A program made the position numbers and the translations under genes. Shown here in pieces: positions 1-12,331 of a DNA stretch of 64,000 nucleotides (position 1 is its first letter; each line of letters begins with the position of its first letter). Source of the DNA: Chondrosia reniformis (Eukaryota > Porifera > Demospongiae > Chondrillida > Chondrillidae); contig OX359194.1 in the NCBI GenBank assembly GCA_947172415.1, positions 7,793,901 to 7,857,900 of the forward strand, given 5' to 3'. The notes below the pieces were generated by a model. The model was not told where the DNA came from. It saw nothing but the letters and a program-made list of their open reading frames with translations, and made no database searches.

Positions 1-22
1 ACAATGATTTGATTCTTTTGTA

Positions 23-3000
23 GCTATTGCCCTGTTCTTCTGCTCCGTTTGTGGTCAGGATGTCAATTTCGATATCAAATCGTGCCTCTTTGATCAAGTG
101 TGCAGCAAAAACCCGACCGAAGTAGAAATACAAAGCCCGGGCCCGTCATCGGAGGAGTTAACGGAAGATGAAGCAATGAAAATTTGCTGTGTGCAGCGAC
201 GGGCTGCATCTGTGGCCTTTTCCACTTTCGACGCTAGTTTTAAAGATTCGTGGAAGGTTTATGAATGTAAGAGGCTTCAAGCTGTGTTGCTACACTCAAT
301 TCTTTTATCTTTGCCAAGTTAAGGCGCTTGTATATCATAATCCTGTTTATATACCTCTGTTCGTGTATACTTATATATAGGTCCGCCCCGTGTTGTAAAT
401 GTTGACGAGGGCTCTGAAGTTGGTACCAGTTTGGTGATTGGTACTTCAAGTGATCATGTAGTTAGACTGAAGTGTCAACTCGGAGATAGCCGATTCGAAG
501 GCACTCAACCAAGTTGGGAAGATACTCAAGCAATACGAGGAATAGAGTTTTCAAATGATATTGTTGAGATCATCCCCAGCAATATGACAGCATCTTTGGT
601 ACAGTTAAGCTGTAGAACAGCTACACTTGTTGAATCTAGCTGTGACAATTTTCGCCAAATTCCCACTGCACTTTTGAACATTACCATTAGGAAAGGTAAG
701 ATACAAACATTGCAATTTGATTCCTGCATTTCTAATTTAAATTGTCAATTTGGTGCATTTTGAAGATATTTTTAAGATAAATGGGCATTTCTGTACTTCA
801 CACTATTTCTTAGTCCGAATTCCTTACAATATTCTCATGTGTAATCACACAGAATCCATATCCTCCTACATAACTGTTGTTAAAATCACTCAAGTAGCTA
901 TCCTCAGGAAAACCTGTAGTGTTGCTTTATACAGATCACATTTGTACCTATATCTTAATCTTATACAAAAATTTATTTAAAAAATTCTTTCTACGATTTG
1001 CTAATTTATTTCTGTCCTTTTCCACTTTAGAAGATTCTTTCTTCTTTAAAAACGAAACTGAAGATGTCACCTTTAATGGAGGGACAATTAATCTATCCTG
1101 TCCAGTTGTTGACTCGCCTGGCAGAAATATATCTTGGTTTAAACAGCTTACAGAAGGAGCTAATTCAATGAATTCTGGAAATATATCTTGGTTTAAACAG
1201 CTTACAGAAGGAGCTAATTCAATGAATTCTGTAAGCATCACTTCAGAGGGAACATATTTCTGTAAGAGTATGGGACTGAGAGGAACGTACTTTAGCAGAT
1301 ATATTGTTGTTGGAGACTCAAGCCCACCCACTACTGGTAAGCCAAGATGGAATCTTTTCCTATATCAATTGTTTCTCACTGGACACTTCTCCCCCCTGAG
1401 ATATATATACCTGACTAGTGTGACTACAGAGATATAGTGTGTGTCTGCATACGCACGTGTATTCATTGCCATAATAATAATTGTAAATCCCTACTCGATA
1501 ATAATTGTACATTATTACGACATGCCATACAAAGAACTGAAATCAGTAGATGGTCCAACCAGGTTTAGTTTAAAAGTTACATTGGGTAAGGTCATCACAC
1601 TGCAGCAGCTCTAGCTTGAGATGGTGAATGAGAGGTGGTGGCGTGTGCTTTGTAATAAGTACAACTATTGGTATATAAAGAATACTGATATATATCTATA
1701 TATGTATGTATGAGGAGATGAGTCTCCAAGTCATAAAAGATTTTGTCCTCTTTTGATATGCCAATATTGCACTATAGCTGTATATTGGCTTGGGTATATG
1801 TAATTATCACCAATTGTACTGTGGGTTGTTCCTGATGGCTGTAGCCTAGCAACCTAGCTGAACCATCCTACTTCATAACTAGCATAATACAAAGTTACTG
1901 TTTGTGGTAGGTAGGCTGTTTCTACCCCTACCTGAAATTACCTTTAGAATTAAATCATTCTAGTTGTTTCTGACTCTACATCATTAATTGTGGTTTGTTG
2001 TTTACTAATTCTATATACCTAAAGTTATTTCCTAGTTTACAAGGAGTATGCTGTTCTCTTCTTTTACAGTATTAATCTTCTGTCACAAGAAAAGTTTGTT
2101 TAACACCTTCTAAATTGTTAATCTCTCTAGCTCACCTACTCAAACTGTAATATCATCTTTATGTGCAGTTAAAACAATTCAACCACAAACACTGTACACC
2201 TCTTGGAAATGTTTTAAACTACGTTCCCATTGGAATTATTGATTGTTTTCAATTTTAGTGGTATCTGTACTAAGACATACATAACCTGTTGACCACCAGA
2301 TTCCTCACATACCATAGCAACTGCACCCCTGATAAGGGAAGACATACTCAAGCTCTTACTCTTAAGATTGTTTCATAGAATGAATAGGAATAGTTTGGTT
2401 TTATGTGAATGGTTTATCTTGTATAACATCTTCTTTCAAGTAGGCTTTAACTTGGCTGTTTTAATACACTATCATTCAAACATGTGCTCCTATCCAATCT
2501 AAACAAGCTCTTTGTGGGTTACAGCTGGATGACTCAACCCATAAGTCTGTCTATATATGAACTGCATATCTTGCTGTTTGTGTTATATTTCCTTCAATTT
2601 TCTTTACGTACAGAACCAAATTTCGATGTTCCTCTACCAAATGAGGTTGCTACTACAGTCAAAAAGGAGGTTTCCCTCTCATGCATTGCTAACAGTGATG
2701 TTGAATGGTTCTTTAATGGAGAGCCTATACCAGTGTCAGAGAATAGAATTGTGAGCGGTTCCTCCCTAACCATCAAGAGTGTAGAGACATCTCACAAGGG
2801 CTTCTACCAGTGCAGGATTGGTGGCACTAAGAAAGCTAACAAAGTAACAACAACTTACTTGCATGTGGTTGATGTTGAGTTAACTAAAGGAATAGTAGTG
2901 ATACCTGAAGCAATTACATGCACGGTAACAAACCCTGTGAAGGTAAAGAACATAACTTGGAAGAAGGATGGGAATATACTCGCTGCGTTACCTTCTAGAG

Positions 3001-6000
3001 TCATTTCTCCTTTATTTTTTAATGGTTATAACACAACTAGCAGTCTGAATTTGACATCAGCTGAATCAAGCGATAGTGGAGTGTATGAGTGTGTAATCTC
3101 ACTTTATAGTGTTGATGAAACATTCAGTGAAACATCTAAGCTGACTATTGTGGGTAAGTAATTCATCTGGTATCATACATTCAGGTATACAAAGACTTGT
3201 CTGATAGCCAATTTTCAAAGTTTGCACATTTTGTATTAATATTTCTTTAATAACATTAATGAATGGCATATGATTACCATGTTTATACAACAAGTATTCA
3301 CTGGTTTACTGGCAGTGAAGATATCTGATCTCATTGAAGGAGCCATACATGTATTGTTATAAAGGGGAAATATGATCATGCTTTTAAGTGCATATGTTAT
3401 GTATGTAAGTTATGTATTACCCATAAAAATCAGTGCTTTCTTCCTGTAATTGGTTTTTCAGTGATGCACTATAGCATGTAGGAAAGAGTTTTCTCAATTT
3501 TGTCATTGGTAATGAGACATTAGTCCTATTCATGCAGTGTAGTCTAATTGGCAAACCTATTCTCTATTGACCTACAGGACCACCACCAGCTCCCCAAGAA
3601 CTACAAGTTCAAGAGATTACCAAAATTTCAGCTGTAGTTTCTTGGAGTGAGATTGAGAATATGGGACCTGTAGCCCTTCTTAATTATTTTGTTCTGTGGA
3701 GAGAAAAATCAAGCAGTAATGAGTTTGAGGAAGTAATGCTTGACAACAGCACTGGGAGTACAATGCTTGCTGATCTTCTACCTTTTAAAGAATATGAAGT
3801 TCAGGTTTTTGCAAGTAATGCCTTTATTAATGGAAGTAAAGCAATGACAACATTTAAAACAGCAGAAGATGGTAAGCTCTCTAATTAGGTCAATATATAT
3901 GTTGTAAACATAAAAGACCAGAGGATCTGTAACATACGTATGTACGTATGCCCTATGAAGAAGCTGATATATTATGACTTTAAAGATGGACCTTAAGTTT
4001 GTATGTACATAAATCATGATTTTGCTCTCTTTGTGCTCACAGTTCCAGCGAATGCTCCTGCTAGTTTAAAAGGTAGACCTCATCCTAGGGAAATTGAGCT
4101 GGAATGGACAAAACCAGATCCTCCACATAACGGTATAATATTGGGCTACAAAATCACATATCAGATCTCTGGTGAAGGTGGTACAAGGAAATCAGTTTCT
4201 GTTAAAGGACTCTCGTACGTGCTTGCTGGATTAGAGGAGAACAGAGAATATGTGATTTATGTTAGTGCAGAAACGTCAGCTGGTTTTGGGCCTCCTACAT
4301 CAAATTTGATCTTGGATACTATTGAATTATGTAAGTAACCACTCTTTACATATGTACATGAATATATATATGTACACGTACTGTACATATATAATGTTAC
4401 TTATTGTACATTTGTAAAGTGTAGAACTTTTTATTCATTTACAGTTGACCTACCTAAGCCACTTGAACCAAAAAAAGTGAAAAGCTTAAGCAAGACAGTG
4501 GAAATAGAATTTCCAATGCTCCAAAGCAATGTGCATACACTGAGGTACGTACATGCATGTTATGCATTTTGACATAATATTTATATACGTAAAGATTACG
4601 TATGTAATTTAAAACTAATTGCTAAAAGATTGATATTTCATTCGATTAATTATATTTATTTTGCAGCCATATTTGGTTTGTTGCCGTGGAGCTGTCTGAT
4701 TGTAAAGCTGCAGATGGCCATCCAGATGTCTTATATCCAGCTGGCAGCCCCTTTGGTTCCTATGCTAATCATGTGAAGGGGGAGCCATACATTGCAGCAG
4801 AGATTAACGGAGCACAGCTACGGTCACCTCACAAATTCATCTTTGGAGATAACACTTATACAATGGACAATATGTATCACAATGGACCTCTGAATGAAAG
4901 TTCGTGTTATCTCTTCTTTATGAGAGTATTTCCAGAAGTTGGACAAGTGAGTAAAGCTTTTTGTAATATTCTCATGCTGAAGCAATTTTAAGAGTTATAC
5001 ATACGTAGTTTGATGCTTTGAATATTTCTCTGCAGACTAAATCTATAACAAAAAGGCTTACTGACAGGCAATATCGAACATTTGTGTCGACCCAGTTCAC
5101 CAGTCCTATACAAACAAGTAGGTTTTTCTTTTTCCTTCTTTGTTTATTTAAAGATTTAAACTCCTCACTTCTTTTGTACTTAGCGCCAAGCTCTCTACAG
5201 CTGCAGATTCGCTTCTCACATGTTGATATGTGCAGTAGATGGAGGGTGAGTTACTATATATGAGGCTTGCATTACTTTTAACACTGTTATTGAAAGTCTC
5301 TTTACTTAAATTTGACAGAGTCAAGATGCACCTGGAAAAAGCATGAACATAATTAGTATATTAGCAAAAGAGATAGCAATGAATTGCAATGGTTGTGGTT
5401 TTACTAATGCCGATATCAAGGACTCTGCATTTTCATGCTGTCAATCAAATCCTGATAGTAGCCATGTTGTCTTCACTGCAACAGTCTCAGAAACTGGCCA
5501 AACGGGGGCTCCAGAAATTGTTAACATCATTTCAGAATGGAAGGACACATCACCAGACCTCAATGTGGAGAGTGTTAATTATGTAGTATCAAAGGATTGT
5601 GATGCCTTGTTGACAGGAGACCAGAATTGTGCTTGTGTTGAACCATCTACAGGAACAGAGGCTACTATCATACCAATAATAATTGGTGTCAGTGTTGGAT
5701 CTGCTTTTCTTGTGATCATACTTGTCACAATAATCTCACTGCTGATCTTTAGGACCTGCAGGTATACAATGAAGGATAGCTACGATACTAACGAGTAAGA
5801 CCCTACTGGAATGATGTCTTGCTGACTATGTTAGGATAAAGACCAATAATTAATAATTACCTACTTGTGTGAGATGTTTAGTGATAATTTTCTTTTTTCT
5901 TTTTTTTCAGAAACAGAAGGCCACGCCAGCCATCTGATGTATATCCAACTGAGAATGGCAATACCGTTATACAAAACATGCCTGATGGCTCTGGTAAAGA

Positions 6001-6934
6001 CAATGGCCAGAGACCTGTGGTACCTGGTGGATCTGTCACAGAAATACCTTTTGAAGGCACACCTCCTTATCTGTACCCGCCCAATATATTACATATGAAT
6101 GGAAGTACAACATCACTAAATTCTGGGAGGGCAGGTTCACCATATGTCTTTCCAGTATACCCTGGATACCCCAGACCACCGCCCGTTGGTACAATGCCAC
6201 CACAGGAGAGGAATGCCCACCAGCTGTATCATCACAGGAGGACTGCCTCAGGAGGAAGTTTTGACGTCCATTCCATGTCTGTTCCATTTCCACCTCAATT
6301 TGATACTCCCCCTCACTCCAGACAGCCATCAGAAGCTAGCTCAGTGATGAATTCTGATCGAAAGTTTTATGACTACAACTACTACCCTTACCCCTACCCC
6401 TACCCTTACCCCTACCCCTACCCCTACCACCCAAATAGTGTCAGATATGGCTCTCCCATTTCCAACAGATACAGTGGCACCCAAGAAGGAAGGGGGGCTG
6501 GGGATTATGGCCCGTATCCAGACATGAGCAGAAACAGCAGTGGCAGGTCTACTCCACAGATGCAAAGGAGACCACATACAGCTGAATTGTTAGAAGGGGA
6601 AGCCCACCATGGGATTCCCCGTGGCCACTATTCAAGGCACCCTAACTATAGGGGGAACCCCCAAGTTTTCTATTCTGCAGAGGATCCCTCACAGCCAAGG
6701 AGATCTATTAAGGCACAAAGAGAATTTCATTCTGCAGGGAATTTGCTCGATAGGTTACCTGTAGAAAAGCAGTCGCACGAAGGAGACCCTACTATAGAGA
6801 AGTTTGTCAATGACCATCTACCTCAAGCTAGAATGTCTGTTGATCGATCAGACATATCTGCTGACACCACCAACCCAATGTCATCCTCATCGCTTCACAA
6901 GTCAGCAGATAGTATAGAATCAGAGGTTCTGTAG
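23..6934 (+). CDS. Single-pass Ig/FN3 receptor with receptor-phosphatase-like juxtamembrane region and Pro/Tyr-rich tail (5' end outside window)
   Basis: Multi-exon gene. The first in-window exon (from about 23) ends a signal peptide (AIALFFCSVCG) and leads into a Cys-containing N-terminal segment. Next come Ig-like exons at about 381-695 and 1030-1335, and one exon carrying two Ig domains (2614-3155; motifs SCIANSDVEWFF...GFYQCRIG and SGVYECVIS). FN3 exons follow at about 3580-3872 and 4043-4332. Exons 4445-5247 match the juxtamembrane region of receptor tyrosine phosphatases (HIWFVAVELSD, GEPYIAAEI, KFIFGDNTYT, YLFFMRVF). Exon 5320-5797 holds a Cys-rich, SEA-like stretch and a membrane helix (IIPIIIGVSVGSAFLVIILV). 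The last exon (about 5911-6934) encodes roughly 340 cytoplasmic residues rich in Pro, Tyr and Ser, with no kinase or phosphatase domain. A polyadenylation signal AATAAA lies near 6960. It is likely a cell-surface adhesion or signalling receptor that works through docking sites. Orthology is unknown. Confidence 0.85.
1134..1241 (+). repeat. In-frame tandem duplication of 54 bp inside an Ig exon
   Basis: Two adjacent, essentially identical 54-bp copies (1134-1187 and 1188-1241) each encode NISWFKQLTEGANSMNS plus one residue. The unit carries the core Trp of the Ig fold, so the domain has two candidate strand-C tryptophans. The frame stays open. Near identity implies a recent event or an assembly duplication. 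Confidence 0.9.
1336..2613 (+). other. Long intron of the first receptor gene
   Basis: About 1.3 kb of AT-rich sequence between Ig exons, with no convincing ORF, RNA gene or structured repeat. It is one of the larger introns in this gene; most others are 60-400 bp. Confidence 0.6.
6382..6429 (+). repeat. TACCCC-type hexanucleotide repeat encoding Pro-Tyr repeats
   Basis: A run of TAC-CCC/CCT codon pairs gives about eight consecutive Tyr-Pro units after DYNY in the cytoplasmic tail of the first receptor. Both residues and the hexamer are repeated, so length polymorphism is likely. Such a stretch could bind SH3 or WW domains or be tyrosine-phosphorylated; this is inference. Confidence 0.9.
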
Positions 6935-7243
6935 TTTTTATCTTTCATTTCGTCAACTGAATAAATTGATTTACAATTTCTCCTTTTAATTAAGCTTTTG
7001 TAAATATTTATATTATACATATTATATTTATCATTTTAAAGTTTGTCAACAATCACATTTTACAATTTATGTCTCATCTCAAGATTCTTTAGATTTAATC
7101 ATTTTATGAACATGTGTTACCAATCAAATGCAAGTTTCGCAACACACCACGCCTATGATTAGGGCCGTCCCGTTGCTTAGCAGTCAGTAGTGACCGAGAA
7201 GGGTTAAAATAATATACTCTCGGGATCCGGACAAACACGCACA
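6935..7243. other. Intergenic region with 3' UTR of the first receptor and promoter of the small gene
   Basis: AT-rich 3' UTR sequence with an AATAAA near 6960 is followed by a more GC-rich patch at about 7136-7243. That patch precedes the start codon of the next gene and is its likely promoter/5' UTR. No coding sequence is visible. Confidence 0.5.
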
Positions 7244-8067
7244 ATGAATCAATCCAGGAATGCTAGTGTAAATGTATCTTCTGAATCCGATTCGACGAGG
7301 AACAGATTGTCGGGAAGATTCGACAATTTCTCAGCTCATCATCCTATGATCCCAAGGAGGTATGTCCCCGAGTGGCAAATAGACATGAAGAACCAGCGAG
7401 TAATCCTAGCGGTATGTTTATTAAACATTATAATACAGATAGACATACGTGCACTGTACGTTGTGAAACCTTTCACCTATAGTAAATAATACGAGCAATT
7501 TAAAACACCTGCATACCAAGCTTTGGATGAGGATATAAAATCGTTTCTTTCTTCTTCTGCTCCACTGGGCCACACATGCATGAATAATCTAAAACATGCA
7601 TATATATCTGCTTCATTGGAAGATCCGACGGCACATATACATGGTATTGCTGGGTAATAGGGGGCTTGATGCTGTCCTATGGTGGTACGTGTCTTCTGTT
7701 ATTAACAATTTATTGGACCCATACATGAAGATTATGTAACAATTTGTTAATAATTAACATGTTTTCTGTTTATCAGAATGCCAGGAAAGCCAAGATTGAA
7801 GCAAGAACAGGACAGATCAGTGTGTTTTTTAACAGAAGAGGTAAATAAATGCACTTCACATGCATAATTATTTACACTTTAAATTTAAGGCTAAAATGTT
7901 ACACTCACCTTTTCCTTCCTTCTCCACCATGCACTGCAGAAAGATTAAATGCAACTAACCACACAATGTCATCCATTGTACTGGGTTACACCAGAAACCT
8001 TCAGCCAAACAGGAGCCACCTCTCAAAGTTTAACAGCAGCTTGATTTATAACAATTATCATATATAG
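7244..8067 (+). CDS. Small three-exon protein of unknown function
   Basis: The start codon at 7244 opens MNQSRNASVNVSSESDS. Exon 1 ends at about 7411 (phase 0) with MIPRRYVPEWQIDMKNQRV. Exon 2 (about 7778-7840) encodes NARKAKIEARTGQISVFFNR. Exon 3 (from about 7940) encodes ERLNATNHTMSSIVLGYTRN and ends at a TAG at 8065-8067. Splice sites and phases agree, giving about 120 residues. The protein is basic and rich in Asn, Ser and Arg, with no signal peptide or membrane segment. I do not recognise the family. Consistent splicing is the main argument that it is real. Confidence 0.6.
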
Positions 8068-8279
8068 CTAGCTTTATAAAGGTCACTGGTTAGTTGTGTA
8101 CATAACAAGCAGGTATTATATACGTACCTATAAGACATGATTTGTACTGTAATATAATGTTTACATTAAAAACTTGGTACATTGAGGAAAAGAAGAAGTA
8201 TTCAGTTTGCTCACAGTAGTATTGCGACATACCACATAATTACAGTCAGAAGTCTTTGAAAAAAAAAACTATTTAACTA

Positions 8280-11200
8280 CTAATCAGCATTGGTTACATT
8301 CCTTTTAATTTGTGATAAGTCATTTATTTTAACTGCCAGTTGCTCGAGCATTCTTTGTAACTGTTCTCCGTCGGTCATAAAAACTTGAAAGAGATCATGT
8401 TCTTTCTGAAGTAATGGATCGTGTTCCAGTTGCTATAGCACAAATAAGTAAAAAGTACATAACATCTAATGATACAAAAAGTGTATACTTTTGATTACAG
8501 CTCAGTTAGTATAGCATGGAGTACCACCAATAATCATAGCCAGTATTACTATAGCATTACCACATTATGAGCATATATACTCAGCTGATATAGTAAAACA
8601 TGGAGTACCAGCAAATGCAGGTGAACAACTCTCCACTCTTACTTTCTTCCTCTTCTCCCTATTTTGTAAAATGTCCCTGACATTTAACTCTATTTGGCCT
8701 AGATTGTTTTCAAACTGGTTGAGACCACTTGAAATGTCTTCATTGGTGGCCTTGTAAAACGATCCACTAAAAACCTTGTCATGTACGTGAGCAATCATCC
8801 CATCCCTACACAAGTATTGGGAAACACAAATGCTTAAGTTTACTTAACAGGAACCAGACCCTTTGCCATTCAAATTGATGGTTGAGACATTGACGGCTGT
8901 TTCATCATTATTAGGACTAATCATCATGGCATATGATAAAAGTCTAAGTGGCTGTTCTTATTTAGCTCAACCAGAAACCTACGTACAGTGCTGCAATTTG
9001 TTGGTGAAATTCTCTTTCTGTCTGATCTGATGCATCCTTTGATGTTTGTACCTGTTCCCTAACAGCCTTCAATTGGGAGAGTACATTGGCGTAGGTCAGA
9101 ACAGTGGGTGCTGATCCATCATCATCAGCAGCAGCACTGGAGACACCTAGGGATGGGGCAATGGGATGTATTCATGCAGTGATGGATGCTGTTACATATT
9201 GAGAGAAGAAGCAGCCTTTTCCGTAATTAAGTTAAATAAAACATTTAATAAATGAAAAAGTGGAGATGGCACTACACTTGTAAGGGATCTGAAGGTAAAT
9301 CATATAAAAGGAATTAAGCAAGAGAGGAGGTATAGAAGGGTTTGTAGACATATTAGGTGTTGATTTTTTGATATAAGTAAATATATGATATCTTTTTAAT
9401 AAGATATTCAAAAAGCAGCCATGTTTTGTGCCATCCCTACTTTGAGTTGTGACTCACTGGCAAGCATTCTATGCAAGCTCCAAGTCGTGCTGTCTTTCAC
9501 ATGCACTGCCACCTTAGGCTTGACGCTAGGTTGCATGTTTGGACTGCACAGGGCCTTCTAGGGGGGTGGGGGTTAAGGACTATAATAGACATACGTATAT
9601 TATTATGTATTTATTGTACACCTGCACTAATGTGCTTTGAATTAATAGAGCTCTTTATTTCTGTTTTCCTTCAAAAGCAGCATGAATTATAATACAGTTC
9701 TAAAGAGTTGTAGGGAAAGGATACAATTCTCCCTTTGAATCCATCTTCCCATAGGTTCAAGTCTTGCTTCAAAGCGGCCAGCAGGCAATGGGTGCTGAAA
9801 TGATGGTGCGATTCCATCTCCAATAGCAACATAAAAACCTCAAGACGTGAACGCTGCTCACACAAAGCAGCTAAAACCTGCAAATGCAAATGTACATGCA
9901 TACATATGTATATACACACATCAACTAGAACAAAGTGTGAAGCAAAAGTACATATTACGATACCAACCTGATCAAGCCTTTTGAAGTAGTAGTTTTGCCG
10001 TGCAAGCTTTAGGTCGTAGTTTCCATGAAAAACCCTTGAAATCTGCAAATTGGCCAAACTGTCAACAAGTTGTGGTACTCTTTGACCAGCAATAATTGCC
10101 AAATCTTCTTTTACGCCAGTTAACTCCTTTTTGAGGGTTTTTTCTTTCTCCCTTAACTCACTCACACTTGGCAGAGTTATAGACAACTGCAACAGCTCAG
10201 TAAGGTGGTCGCTGACAAAGGTACACATTGCAGTGAGAAACTGAATCTGAAACTCCACATTTATCCTCTCCTTTTCAGTGCCAGGAATGCTATACGTACA
10301 TAGAGACAAAGGAGGCATCACATATTGCATCTCAAACCTTACTTGACCAACTGCTTTGATTCCTATATTTCAACTTTGGCTAAACACACGTAATGTAGGT
10401 ACGCATAAATGCAAGAGTTTCATCATACAGTATGACAAAAAGAATTCACATTATTAAATCTATCAATTAAATTCTCTTTCTGATATTTAATTATCCAGGA
10501 TATGCTCCCACCCCCACATACATAACTAAATAATCTACTCTCATAAGGTTGAGGATGTTACAACATACATAAGTACTCTCATAAGGTTGAGGATGGAGTA
10601 AGGTTACAACATACGTACAAGAGCTACAGATTCCTAACAGAGACTGCTAGGGCCTCGATGAAGGTTAAAATTCCTTGAAACAGGTGACTGTGGCATCATG
10701 GATAAGGAGAAAGTAAATATTCTCGTCTAAAGGTCTATAATTTAAGTGTCTATTTTAATCATTAATGATGAAAATGAAGAAATGGATAATCACTGGAAAA
10801 TATTATGAAGTGGGCGGAGTCTTATCTTGGCAGGATAGAATGGAAAACCTACATACTTACATCTTCTGTAACCTTTCCAATTCCCTACAGATTTTGTAAT
10901 GCAAATTAGGTGGCATTCCGCTTATCAGCAACTTTTCTGCTGAGCTGGCATTTAGCAGGTCAAGATCCAGGGAGGCACTCGCTGATCCTATCATGTCAAA
11001 GAGACTGCGCAGGTGCTGGAACTTGGAGTACTTGGTCAGAGTGCCAATAAAGTCATTCTCCTTCTGAAAGTACAACTTAAGAGGCACTCTGGAAATAAAT
11101 TGTTCTCCATTCTGTCCTTTGTCTATAGCAAACACACGAAAGTAATCAGAATACAGGAGCATTAGGACCTTCCAAACTGTAAATGTACATGTGTTTAAAA

Positions 11201-12277
11201 GGGGTTGTAATTGGAGAAAATTAGAGTGGTGGGACTGTTTCAATCAATAATCTATAAGGCAATTCAAACTGTAGATCTTCAACTATATATATACGTATAT
11301 ACTATTGGGAAATCCCCTCGGCCATAGGCTGCAATACCAACACAGTGTATTCATAAATTTGAAAGCGTTGTGTTGATCACTTGTAACAATAAATGCTCAC
11401 ACAATTCGTTATTATCTTAATCCTGGCTGGTGTACAATCTATATACATGGCTATACAATACAAATGAGGTTTGGAAAATGATCACTAATTGAACCACACA
11501 CTAGTACGGTCCGTTAATCAAACTGGCTATATCTAATTATTGTACATTCACATTTGCATACCATCCTGTCCGTGTTCACTGTGGGCAAGAACAACACTTG
11601 TGACTGTTCTAGACAGACTTGACAAGGACTTGTTAAACTATAAGAACATTGATCAAAGGGGAGAATGCTATTAGAGTACATCTTGTGTTGAAGCAATGTA
11701 AAATGGCTGCACTATGGAATGGTTACTTTTGCACTTCTCTCCTGGATCACTCCTAACTCTTTCTGCAGTTCAACAGCTGTACCTCTCTCGTGTTCCTTAT
11801 CAACTTCAGCATCTTTCAGCAAGGATTTGTACTGGCAGCTACAGAAATCCAGAAATTGGTACCTCCATCCGTAGACTATCTATGACCACGTAACCTCCGT
11901 CTAATAACTTCTGAGCACTAACCAACACAACACTATCCGATAGCTTACCTTAGACGATTCTGTAGTTTCCGTAATTTGTCAACTCTTGCTCGCTTGAGAG
12001 CAATCTCTTCTTTAATTTGTCTCTGTCCGTCCCTGACACAACACCCAGCAAGTAAACAACGGTTATAGTCAGTGTTATCAACAAACTGATTCGGAGCTAA
12101 CCTTGCAGAATGATTAGACTCTAAACGTTGGTTTAACCATTTAAAAAACTGCAGAACTCTTTCATTGCTTTGTAGTTTTCGAGGAATAGCAAACGTTTGC
12201 TCCTTTTTGTCTCGTTCTAATCTCTCGCTGGTGAGCTCGCGAAACCTTTCCAAGACAGCTTTACCGCTCTCGGCCAT
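8280..12277 (-). CDS. HAUS3: HAUS augmin-like complex subunit 3
   Basis: HAUS3 is a subunit of augmin, which recruits gamma-tubulin to spindle microtubules for branching nucleation. The start codon is at 12277 (MAESGKAVLERFRELTSERL) and the stop at 8280-8282. About nine exons on the minus strand encode a mostly coiled-coil protein. Resemblance to vertebrate HAUS3 is clearest in three places. One is a segment at 11150-11050 (FISRVPLKLYFQKENDFIG). Another is the stretch around 10040-9980 (VFHGNYDLKLARQNYYFKRL) followed at about 9860-9800 by LCEQRSRLEVFMLLLEME. The third is the C-terminal exons at 8814-8632 (NQFENNLGQIELNVRDIL) and 8433-8280 (HDLFQVFMTDGEQLQRML). An in-frame short intron near 12099-12043 may or may not be removed. 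The gene is head to head with the Kelch-like gene. Confidence 0.82.
10515..10620. repeat. Short tandem duplication in a HAUS3 intron
   Basis: The phrase CTCTCATAAGGTTGAGGATG followed by GTTACAACATAC occurs twice (about 10540 and 10575) with a small insertion in the second copy. Non-coding. Confidence 0.7.
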
Positions 12278-12331
12278 TTTGTTTTGAGATAATAGAACCA
12301 CAAGGACAATAATTGTAATTATTGCTCAAAG
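12278..12331. promoter_or_regulatory. Divergent promoter between HAUS3 and the Kelch-like gene
   Basis: Only 54 bp separate the two start codons, which face away from each other. The interval is AT-rich, includes ATAATTGTAATTATTGC, and shows no obvious TATA box at a usual distance. The two genes must share core promoter sequence or have transcription starts inside each other's 5' region. Confidence 0.65.

Noticed and set aside
6341-6577. Minus-strand ORF rich in Val/Gly (VGVGVGVRVGVGV)
   Set aside because: It is the antisense shadow of the Tyr-Pro codon repeat in the receptor tail.
8280-12277. HAUS3 locus considered as THOC5 or HAUS5
   Set aside because: The segments YDLKLARQNYYFKRL, LYFQKENDFIG and the C-terminal exons fit HAUS3 in the right order. 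They do not fit the others.
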